Assembly (NCBI GenBank): GCA_025965975.1 | Contig: JAOPVX010000379.1 | Location: 1-33,860, forward strand | Source of the DNA: Mycobacterium sp. | GTDB lineage: Bacteria > Actinomycetota > Actinomycetes > Mycobacteriales > Mycobacteriaceae | DNA: 33,860 nucleotides | Direction of reading: 5' to 3' | Part shown: positions 7,251-13,391 of the stretch, piece after piece | How the letters are laid out: each line of letters opens with the position of its first letter | Numbering within the stretch: position 1 is the stretch's first letter | Notes under the pieces: generated by a model | Told to the model about the DNA's origin: nothing | The model's database searches: none | The model's input: only the letters and a program-made list of their open reading frames with translations | Position numbers and translations under genes: made by a program

Positions 7251-7542
7251 CCAGGGTGGTGGAACATAGTGCCGGTGGTGTGGGGCGAGGACACGAGCTG
7301 GGCATCAGGTAAGTCGCATCGCCGTAACCGGTGTAGGGCAGCACGTTAGCGCCCTCATCGGTCACCTCCCGGGCCGCCGCGTCGATGCGCCCGCTGGCGT
7401 AGTGGGACAACCCTGAGCTCCAGTACGCGCTGCTGGCGTAGAGCGCTAAGTTCAGCCGTGACCCGCCGTCAGCCGACGTTTCCGAGCAGCACGGCCAACG
7501 CAAGAGCGGCGGTGACACGGTGGCCAGAAGCGTTGTGTTCAT
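7243..7542 (-). CDS. Unrecognised small open frame
   Basis: 99 codons from ATG 7542. The first part (MNTTLLATVSPPLLRWPCCS) resembles the start of a secreted protein only if a frameshift is assumed. The middle reads NLALYASSAYWSSGLSHYAS, then EVTDEGANVLPYTGYGDATY. I do not recognise it. It ends inside the site C palindromes, and an alternative frame of its first 25 codons (TAALALAVLLGNVG then a stop) would be a better signal peptide. It may therefore be a damaged gene for a small exported protein. Treat as uncertain. Confidence 0.3.
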   Translation of the reverse strand: MNTTLLATVSPPLLRWPCCSETSADGGSRLNLALYASSAYWSSGLSHYASGRIDAAAREVTDEGANVLPYTGYGDATYLMPSSCPRPTPPALCSTTLDS

Positions 7543-7554
7543 CGCGATCTACCG

Positions 7555-8193
7555 TCAGCGGCGAGCCGACGGTTCGCGACGCCAGGGTGACTGGCGTCGA
7601 TATCGCGGTTCCCAGATCAGCCGGTAGACCAGCCGCAGCGGGGGCGGGACGATGTCGAGGACCGTGTTCCGGGTGGCTCGCGACGTGTCATCGAGCAGCC
7701 AGGGGAAGAACCACCCCGCGCCGTTCATGCCGATGCGGCGGCGCTGGTCGTCGCCGAACGCCTTCCACTCCCGACTGGTGAGGGTCTGCTGCACGAGCGG
7801 CAATGCCGCCGCCTCCTCGTGGTCGAGATGGCCGGTCAGCACGGCCGCGAGTTCATCGAACAGCGCGACCAGTCGCGAGGTAGCTCCCCGAGCCAGGTTA
7901 TCGTCGATCTCGCGCAGCACGGGGTCGAGCCGGGAATTCTCATCGGCCATCTTGACGAGCAGGTCGGTTTCGTCGGTCCGGTCCAGAAGCTTGGTCCGCA
8001 TCGGCGGCCACAGCATCTCGTCCTCGGCCGTGTGATGAACGGTCAGGTATCGGCTGAACGTCGCCCAGCCGGCACGCAGTGCCGTGCGCGCGGCCGGATC
8101 GTCAGCCTGCGCTGCCGCCGCCTGCATACGGTTCAGATCGCGGCGGAATGCGTTGTGCACTACGAACATCATCGTGACGTCGGGACAGTCCAT
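7555..8193 (-). CDS. Hemerythrin-like domain protein
   Basis: 212 residues from ATG 8193 (MDCPDVTMMFVVHNAFRRDL), preceded by a GGAAAGGGAAA purine stretch; the frame stays open upstream without homology. Hemerythrin-type iron-ligand positions are visible: H in VVHNAFRRD, HHTAEDEMLW, and HLDHEEAAALPLV. These occur in the expected helix order, so a four-helix bundle with a di-iron centre is likely. The C-terminal 60 residues (WFFPWLLDDTSRATRNTVLD) form an extension seen in mycobacterial members. Such proteins sense or store O2, NO or peroxide. It stands alone on the minus strand; 276 bases separate it from the next gene upstream. Confidence 0.85.
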   Translation of the reverse strand: MDCPDVTMMFVVHNAFRRDLNRMQAAAAQADDPAARTALRAGWATFSRYLTVHHTAEDEMLWPPMRTKLLDRTDETDLLVKMADENSRLDPVLREIDDNLARGATSRLVALFDELAAVLTGHLDHEEAAALPLVQQTLTSREWKAFGDDQRRRIGMNGAGWFFPWLLDDTSRATRNTVLDIVPPPLRLVYRLIWEPRYRRQSPWRREPSARR

Positions 8194-8469
8194 GAGAGGT
8201 TTCCCTTTCCGTGTTGGGACCATTGCAAGGTGGGTCCGTTGGTTGCTTCCTTGGCGGTGCGATGGTGTTTGTTGGCGGTGCGCGGACCGGTGTTTGGCAA
8301 ACGAATCCTGTGGACGCTCAGTTGCTAACGCCGACCGCGTAGCCAAGAGGGTGGTGTGGTCGGTGACGGCGTCGTCAGCCACACGCCGTACGCGCGCGGG
8401 GGACCCATTCGTAAGGTCTGAGGGTCGGATCGCCTTCCAGTCCAGGCCGCTGCTGGCCGGGGTCTGCGG

Positions 8470-9705
8470 TTAGCGGAACGCCGGCATGATTTCCTTGGCG
8501 TAGGTGCTCAGCTGGTAGCGGTGGATGTCGCTGCGCTCGTCGTCGGGGAGTGACTGGCCCCAGGTCTCATAAATCAACCAGTCCAACGCGCCGCCACCGT
8601 AGACACTCGCCACCTCCCCGATCTGGTCGCCGACCTGGCCGGCGGTGCCGCACAGCAGCTGGCCGCTCTCGATCATCCGTTGCGTCAAGGCGCGTGCATC
8701 GCCGAGATCGAAGGGGCGGTCGGGGTCGTCGGCGGGGGTGCGGAACACCTCGGTGAAGCCGAATTTCTGGAAGAAGTTGTGATACCAGAACCCGTAGGTT
8801 CGGGCGGCGTAGTCGAATGCTTCCTCGTAGGTGTCGCCGAAGGCGATCTTCACTAAGAGCCCCACGTTCTGGCCGAGACGCAGATCCTGGCCGGCCTCAC
8901 GCGCGGTGTCGCGGTAGAGCTCGGCAGTCTCGCGGGCCCGTTCGCGGTTTCCCGATGCCAGAACGAGGGTGCGTCCGTGTCGAGCGGAGTCGATCGCAGT
9001 CTGTCGTGAGAACGTGTTCACGATAAAGACTTTGGGGTGGTGCAGCGGCTTCGGGATGACGCCGATCTTGCGGACCGTACCGTCTGAGTCGACCTCGCCA
9101 GAACCACCATAGGCGCGCGTCCAGTCCGCAAGTGCCCAATCACGGATGCCGTCAGCCGGAAACGGCGCCTGGTAGAACTTGCCATGGTGGTTGAACGAAT
9201 CCTGTGTCCACGCCTTCTCGACAACTGAGAGGTACTCATCAAATCTGTCCCGATTGCGCTGATCGGACACCGGGTTCAAGGCGACGATATTCGCCGACTG
9301 GGTCAAGGTCTGCATCCAGCGGGTCTGGTAACCCCGAGCGAACTGAACACCAGCCAAACGACCCGGGAACATGTGCGTAAACAGCGCCACGTCCTCAGCC
9401 ACTCTGATGGGATCGTGCGACGTCAGCACGACCGACATGGGCATGAACTGAATCTGGGAGGTCACCGCCGCTAATTTGGCGTAGATCAGAAGGGGATTGG
9501 GCATCGATTCCCCCCCTTCGGTCTGCAGGTGATGTTCGGTGCTACCGAAACCATCGAAGCCAAGTTCGTCGGCCAACCGCGCGGTTTCTTCATACCTGCG
9601 CAGCATGCGCTGGTAGAGCTCGACATCACGGGCAACCGGACGACGAGACCTGCGTTCCTCGATCGTCACCGGGACGGCCGCGGTGCTCATCAGCAAGGTT
9701 TTCAA
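8470..9705 (-). CDS. Luciferase-like (LLM class) flavin-dependent oxidoreductase
   Basis: 411 residues from TTG 9705. The unusual start is chosen because AGGAGGA lies four bases before it; the next ATG is codon 6. The fold is the bacterial luciferase-like TIM barrel: ADELGFDGFGSTEHHLQTEG, MPMSVVLTSHDPIRVAEDVA, then FPGRLAGVQFARGYQTRWMQ. Members are FMN- or F420-dependent monooxygenases or reductases acting on small organic substrates. The substrate is unknown. It is longer than the usual 330-370 residues because of an insert around residues 195-235 (WTRAYGGSGEVDSDGTVRKI). It is divergent from a TetR gene across a region with strong palindromes, so it is very likely TetR-controlled. Confidence 0.9.
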   Translation of the reverse strand: MKTLLMSTAAVPVTIEERRSRRPVARDVELYQRMLRRYEETARLADELGFDGFGSTEHHLQTEGGESMPNPLLIYAKLAAVTSQIQFMPMSVVLTSHDPIRVAEDVALFTHMFPGRLAGVQFARGYQTRWMQTLTQSANIVALNPVSDQRNRDRFDEYLSVVEKAWTQDSFNHHGKFYQAPFPADGIRDWALADWTRAYGGSGEVDSDGTVRKIGVIPKPLHHPKVFIVNTFSRQTAIDSARHGRTLVLASGNRERARETAELYRDTAREAGQDLRLGQNVGLLVKIAFGDTYEEAFDYAARTYGFWYHNFFQKFGFTEVFRTPADDPDRPFDLGDARALTQRMIESGQLLCGTAGQVGDQIGEVASVYGGGALDWLIYETWGQSLPDDERSDIHRYQLSTYAKEIMPAFR

Positions 9706-9750
9706 GAGTCCTCCTACACGAGTGAGTTACAAGGGGCCTGAATCGGCACC

Positions 9751-9830
9751 CTCTATATCTATGGTACATACTGTTCCATAGATATAGAGCAGTATGTACC
9801 ACAGTGGGGTGTGGTGCAAGATGTTCCACA
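9751..9830. promoter_or_regulatory. Twin TetR operators with interleaved inverted repeats
   Basis: CTCTATATCTATGG (9751-9764) and its exact complement CCATAGATATAGAG (9776-9789) form 14-base arms. Interleaved with these are GGTACATACTG (9763-9773) and its exact complement CAGTATGTACC (9790-9800). A 21-base dyad TATGG-N11-CCATA lies at 9760-9780. A second dyad with the same geometry, TGTGG-N11-CCACA, lies at 9810-9830, just before the tetR ribosome site. The arrangement between divergent LLM and tetR genes indicates autoregulation and control of both directions. Confidence 0.85.
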
Positions 9831-9861
9831 ACGAGGTGCCCGGTCCTGCGAAGGAAGATTT

Positions 9862-10512
9862 ATGAGCGACGCCCAGCCCCCGACGAGCGCGGCCCCGCTG
9901 GATCGCGGCCCCGACCCCAGGGTGGTGAGGAGCCGTCAGGCCGCCTTGACCGCCGTCCAAGAACTCCTCGCCGAGGAAGGCTGGACCGGCGTCACCCACG
10001 TCGCCGTCGCCGCCCGCAGTGGCGTCGGCCGAACCACGCTTTATCGACACTGGCCCGACGTGGCATCGCTGATCCACGACGCGATCGTGCAGCGGATCGG
10101 CCAGGCGCGGACCGCACGGACCGGGGATCTGCGCGCCGATCTGATCAGCGAACTGAACGGATTACGACGATTGCTCCACGATCCGGCGAGCGAACGCACG
10201 ATGCGCGCAGTACTGGAACGAGCACCATTCGACCCCGCGTTCGCCTCCCTCAAAGAAACCCTCTACCGATCCGGCTCTGCCGGGTTTCGAGCGATCCTGG
10301 AGGCCGCCACGACACGCGGTGAACTCCGACCCGACACCGATATCCCCCTGGCCATCGATCAGCTGGCGGGACCCCTGATGTACCGGCGACTATTCGCCGG
10401 CCTCGACATCGAGGAGAAGTACGCAGAAGCAATCGTCGACAGCGTGTTACGGCTCCACGCGAACCCGATCAACAGCACACCCCCTGGAGGACACCGTCGA
10501 AAAGAAGGCTGA
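9862..10512 (+). CDS. TetR/AcrR-family transcriptional regulator
   Basis: 216 residues from ATG 9862, with AAGGAAG four bases upstream. The N-terminal helix-turn-helix reads LLAEEGWTGVTHVAVAARSG, then VGRTTLYRHWPDVASLIHDA, a classic TetR recognition helix. The C-terminal part (LISELNGLRRLLHDPASERT, then IDQLAGPLMYRRLFAGLDIE) resembles the TetR C-terminal ligand domain. It is divergent from the luciferase-like oxidoreductase at 8470-9705, and the two dyads between them are its probable targets. The ligand is unknown, possibly a substrate of that enzyme. Confidence 0.92.
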   Translation: MSDAQPPTSAAPLDRGPDPRVVRSRQAALTAVQELLAEEGWTGVTHVAVAARSGVGRTTLYRHWPDVASLIHDAIVQRIGQARTARTGDLRADLISELNGLRRLLHDPASERTMRAVLERAPFDPAFASLKETLYRSGSAGFRAILEAATTRGELRPDTDIPLAIDQLAGPLMYRRLFAGLDIEEKYAEAIVDSVLRLHANPINSTPPGGHRRKEG

Positions 10513-10527
10513 GGACCCCTTGTCCAC

Positions 10528-10716
10528 CTATGCCCTGGTCACGCTTGTGACCGCAGGCGCGCGCAAGTCTGATCGCCATTGGCAAATGTCGGAGGACTCG
10601 AGTACGTCGAGAACTGTCTTTTCGTCGAACCGGCCCAGCAGCCTCACAGCCCGTCATAACTTTTGGAGCTCATCTGCGTGGAGGCGATCGATGTCATCGA
10701 CGACCACCAAGCATGT
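10528..10716 (-). pseudogene. KAP-family P-loop NTPase fragment
   Basis: Reading leftwards from about 10716: TCLVVVDDIDRLHADELQKL, a TGA stop, then RAVRLLGRFDEKTVLDVLES, SDICQWRSDLRA and a TAG at 10528. The hhhDDIDRL Walker B motif followed by a RAVRLLGRF helix is typical of KAP NTPases, membrane-associated P-loop proteins that include the phage-exclusion protein PifA. The Walker A and membrane segments are absent, and text usually found between GRF and DE appears deleted. No intact copy is in the window. It converges with tetR 15 bases away. Confidence 0.6.
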
Positions 10717-10845
10717 TCCGGCTCGTGCCGCCGTAGCGCGATGAGGGCAACATCATGACCAGCCCGCCGCCATCCCCGTCTACATCCGTGTCGGTCACTC
10801 GGCACAACCGCGCCGAGCACGAAACTGCCGCCAGGGCATCCGCAC

Positions 10846-10872
10846 ACTCCTTACCGCACGGCGGTAAGGAGT
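10846..10872. terminator. Hairpin, candidate terminator of marR copy 2
   Basis: ACTCCTTACCGC (10846-10857) and its exact complement GCGGTAAGGAGT (10861-10872) flank a three-base loop. It lies 28-54 bases past the stop of marR copy 2 (minus strand). No T-run follows on either strand, as is usual for mycobacterial terminator-like hairpins. It could also be a protein-binding palindrome. Confidence 0.5.
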
Positions 10873-10899
10873 TGTGGCCCTCGATGTCGAACACCGCGG

Positions 10900-11379
10900 T
10901 CAAGCCAGTTCGGGATGGACACCGGGAATGAGCCCGGCCGCAGCGGCGACACGCTGCAGCAGGTGCCGCAGCGTGTCGCGTTCTTCGGCAGACAGCGGCG
11001 CCGAAATCTGGTCTTCGAGTTCGCGTCCCTGCTCATGAAGCGTCGGCAGCAAGCGGCGCGCCTTCGGGGTGAGAGTCACGGCGAATGCGCGCCGATCGTC
11101 GGGGTGGGTCAGGCGCTTGGCCAGTCCCCTTTGCTCCAGGTTGTCGATCACCGTCACCATCGTGTTGCGGTGGATGCCCAGCCGCTCCGACAACTGGCGT
11201 TGCGGCTGTCCGTCATCGGCAGCGAGTGCGAGCAGCACCGCGTAGGTCCGCGGGTCCGCCCCGGTCGGAGCCAGTCGCTGCTGGAAGTCGGTGGCAATGT
11301 GTGACCCCAGCTGTGCGAGCAGAAACGGGATGCGCTCGTCGAGTTCGGCGATGCCGTTCGGCTGGTCACTCTCACTCAT
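10900..11379 (-). CDS. MarR-family transcriptional regulator, copy 2
   Basis: 159 residues from ATG 11379 (MSESDQPNGIAELDERIPFL). The winged helix-turn-helix (GIHRNTMVTVIDNLEQRGLA; wing HPDDRRAFAVTLTPKARRLL) and the C-terminal dimer helix (RHLLQRVAAAAGLIPGVHPE) match copy 1 almost residue for residue. Both end PGVHPELA. The promoter (TAGCCT seven bases before the ATG, GTGACTATCAT further up) also matches copy 1, so the duplication included the regulatory region. The divergent partner it would be expected to control is reduced to a 39-codon frame. The next gene rightwards is a methyltransferase with its own similar operator. Confidence 0.92.
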   Translation of the reverse strand: MSESDQPNGIAELDERIPFLLAQLGSHIATDFQQRLAPTGADPRTYAVLLALAADDGQPQRQLSERLGIHRNTMVTVIDNLEQRGLAKRLTHPDDRRAFAVTLTPKARRLLPTLHEQGRELEDQISAPLSAEERDTLRHLLQRVAAAAGLIPGVHPELA

Positions 11380-11453
11380 ACCGCCCAGGCTAACACTTGA
11401 CATGATAGTCACAGCTAATGATGATCATAGAATGTGATCAAAGGGAGATCGGT
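11380..11453. promoter_or_regulatory. Divergent marR promoter/operator (site D)
   Basis: On the minus strand this reads GTGACTATCATGTCAAGTG, then TTAGCCTGGG and the marR ATG, nearly the same as site B. The operator core is 11402-11412. The rightward side has a ribosome site (AAGGGAGATC, 11441-11450) and ATG 11454, so a divergent gene once started here. Confidence 0.6.
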
Positions 11454-11573
11454 ATGCGACGTGCAGCGAGCCGCCAGCGCCTACGGCCTTCAATTTGGAT
11501 GGCACCGCCACAACCGGCTTGCACCAACGTCTTTAACCGGCGAAGGCGCGGGCCGCCTGGTAGCGACTGGTGA
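11454..11573 (+). CDS. Short basic open frame, probably the stub of a lost divergent gene
   Basis: 39 codons beginning MRRAASRQRLRPSIWMAPPQ and ending GPPGSDW. It has a plausible ribosome site but no recognisable domain and an unusual Arg/Pro content. Because it occupies the place of the marR-divergent oxidoreductase seen elsewhere in this window, I read it as leftover sequence rather than a functional peptide. Confidence 0.25.
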   Translation: MRRAASRQRLRPSIWMAPPQPACTNVFNRRRRGPPGSDW

Positions 11574-11607
11574 TAGTCATACTTGCTGATTGTCATTAGA
11601 TGTGACA
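11570..11607. promoter_or_regulatory. Operator upstream of the methyltransferase gene (site E)
   Basis: GTGATAGTCAT (11570-11580) matches the core of sites A to D. It is followed by TGTCATTAGATGTGACA (11591-11607), an inverted repeat with 5-base arms. The methyltransferase ATG is at 11618. No ribosome site is evident between them apart from TTGGGG, so a leaderless or short-leader transcript is possible. Confidence 0.5.
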
Positions 11608-11617
11608 GTATTGGGGT

Positions 11618-12325
11618 ATGAGCGATTCAGAACCCGAGAGAACCGACCAAATCATCGACTGGGACAGCGTCTACCGACAGGAATCTGAAATCCTGGCCGG
11701 CCCGGCACCCTGGAATATCGGCGAGCCACAACCCGAACTCGCCACGTTGATTAACCAAGGCAGGTTTCGCAGCGACGTACTGGACGCGGGATGCGGGTTC
11801 GCGGAATTGTCTTTGGAGCTGGCCGCGCAGGGATACACCGTGATGGGTATCGACATCACACCGACGGCTGTCGCTGCGGCGACAGCGGCCGCGGCCGAGC
11901 GTGGCCTGTCCACGGCGACGTTCCTGCAGGCCGACGTCACCTCCTTTTCCGGTCACGACGGCCGGTTTTCGACCATAGTGGATAGCACGCTGTTTCATTC
12001 GCTTCCCGTCGAGCGGCGTGACGACTACCTCAACGCCGTCCACCGTGCTGCCGCACCGGGGGCAGCGTATTTCGTCCTCGTGTTCGCCAAGGGCGCGTTT
12101 GCCGCCGAGCTGGCGGCTAAGCCCAACGAGGTAACGCAGGGCGAGCTGCGCTCAGCGGTCTCGAAGTATTGGTTCGTTGACGACATCCGGCCGGCCTGGA
12201 TACATACATGGCCGCCGCAGTTCGGCGCCGCTACGCCCGAGACGACATTCCCGGACTACGAACTCGACGAAAAGGGCCGCCCCAAGCTGGCTGCCTGGCT
12301 GTTAGAGGCGCACAAACCCGAATGA
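11618..12325 (+). CDS. Class I SAM-dependent methyltransferase
   Basis: 235 residues from ATG 11618. Motif I is DVLDAGCGFAELSLELAAQG (about residues 52-71) and the acidic end of strand 2 is VMGIDITPTAV. QADVTS and the post-II region TIVDSTLFHSLP follow. The N-terminal segment IIDWDSVYRQESEILAGPAP, then WNIGEPQPEL, is typical of small-molecule methyltransferases of the thiopurine/TehB-like type. The substrate is unknown. It lies next to marR copy 2 and shares the operator core, so it may belong to the same regulon. It is followed by a truncated NmrA-type frame (12420) on the same strand. Confidence 0.88.
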   Translation: MSDSEPERTDQIIDWDSVYRQESEILAGPAPWNIGEPQPELATLINQGRFRSDVLDAGCGFAELSLELAAQGYTVMGIDITPTAVAAATAAAAERGLSTATFLQADVTSFSGHDGRFSTIVDSTLFHSLPVERRDDYLNAVHRAAAPGAAYFVLVFAKGAFAAELAAKPNEVTQGELRSAVSKYWFVDDIRPAWIHTWPPQFGAATPETTFPDYELDEKGRPKLAAWLLEAHKPE

Positions 12326-12419
12326 GGGCAGACCCGACGTCGGCAGACCACACGATCGCGACTGGTCCTCAACGGCGGGAGCCGGCGATCGCACTCGACT
12401 TCGGAAAGCGTGCGACAAG

Positions 12420-12584
12420 ATGAACGTCACCGTATTCGGTGCGACCGGCGGAGTCGGCAAAGAGCTGGTGGCACAAGCACTCACGCACGGACATGCCGTA
12501 ACCGCGGTAGTCCGCGACCCGAACCGCCTGCCGATCAGCGATCCCGCGCTGACCGTGGCGGGGCCCGGCTGGTGGGCATGCTGA
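12420..12584 (+). pseudogene. N-terminal fragment of an NmrA-type NAD(P)-binding protein
   Basis: 54 codons from ATG 12420: MNVTVFGATGGVGKELVAQA, then LTHGHAVTAVVRDPNRLPIS, then DPALTVAGPGWWAC and a TGA. The Rossmann loop GATGGVG and the HAVTAVVRDP strand are clear, but the remaining roughly 160 residues are absent. It lies 94 bases after the methyltransferase and on the same strand, so the pair may once have been an operon. This is the fifth NmrA-type sequence in the first 12.6 kb. Confidence 0.8.
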
Positions 12585-12600
12585 TCGCCAGGGCGAGTCC

Positions 12601-12690
12601 TGCACAACCGTCTGGTTCTCGGATCCGCCACGAAGATTCGAAAAACGCGTCCGCCATTTCGATGAGAATTCTGCAAACATGCAGGTAGAA
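12601..12690. repeat. Diverged repeat, copy 1 (partner 21537-21626)
   Basis: Gap-free alignment by eye to 21537-21626 gives 68 of 90 matching bases. On the minus strand both copies keep a similar peptide: LQNSHRNGG, then FVADPRTRRLC here. Conservation of the peptide suggests a shared coding origin. Between this copy and lysG (about 12715-12865) lies Gly/Ala-coding low-complexity DNA and the palindrome GGCGGATCCGCC. Confidence 0.55.
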
Positions 12691-12867
12691 GCGTCGTCAT
12701 CGGCCACGGGGTTTGAGCTGCTAAAGCCGCGGAGCTTGCCGCCGCCGCTGCCGCCACCGCCGTTTTTGGTGCTGGTGGTGGTGGTGCCGCCGCACCCGCT
12801 GCCGTGGTGATCGAGCTCGGCGTGGCGGATTCTCGTTCGAGACGGCGGATGATGGCGGATCCGCCAC

Positions 12868-13391
12868 ATGAATGAGACACGCCTGGGAGCGGACCAGCTC
12901 GCGGCGCTGGCCGCGGTGATCGAGTTCGGCAGTTTCCACGCGCCGCCGAACGACTGCATGTAACGCCCTCCGCGGTCAGTCAGCGGATCAAAGCGTTAGA
13001 GCAGCGGGTCGGCCAGGTGTTGGTCGTTCGTGAAAAGCCGTGTAGGCCAACGGCGGCAGGAGTTCTGCTGCTGCGGTTCGCGGCCCAGGCGGCGATGCTG
13101 GAGTCCGAGGCTTTGGCCGAGACGGGGTGCGGGCGGATCGGGGGAGCGGACTCACATCACGATCGCGGTCAATGCCGATTCGATGTCGACGTGGTTCACG
13201 ACGGTGTTCGGTCAACTGCTGGAAGTGTTGTTCGACATCCGGATCGAGGACCAGGACCACTCGGCGTGACTGCTACGCGAGGGCGCGGTCATCGGTGCGG
13301 TCACCACCGAGCGCACCCGGTGCCGGGGTGTCGGGTGCAGTCGCCCGGTGTGGTGCGCTACGTACCGGTCGAGAAGCGTGACGTTATCTAG
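12868..13391 (+). pseudogene. lysG: lysG (argP-type LysR regulator) pseudogene
   Basis: ATG 12868 opens MNETRLGADQLAALAAVIEF, then GSFHAPPNDCM and a stop. Restoring the frame gives the LysR helix-turn-helix TPSAVSQRIKALEQRVGQVL, then VVREKPCRPTAAGVLLLRFA, then LESEALAE. A further shift gives IAVNADSMSTWFTTVFGQLL, then FDIRIEDQDHSA, a TGA, then LLREGAVIGAVTTERT, and a last shift gives CRVQSPGVVRYVPVEKRDVI before TAG at 13389-13391. This is the LysG/ArgP type that activates the lysine/arginine exporter LysE in actinobacteria. At least four lesions and loss of the C-terminal 110 residues make it nonfunctional. No lysE is present in the window. Confidence 0.85.

Noticed and set aside
12715-12865. 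Gly/Ala-coding stretch as a PE/PGRS-type fragment
   Set aside because: Too short, no PE or PPE motif, and the composition can arise from GC-rich low-complexity DNA.
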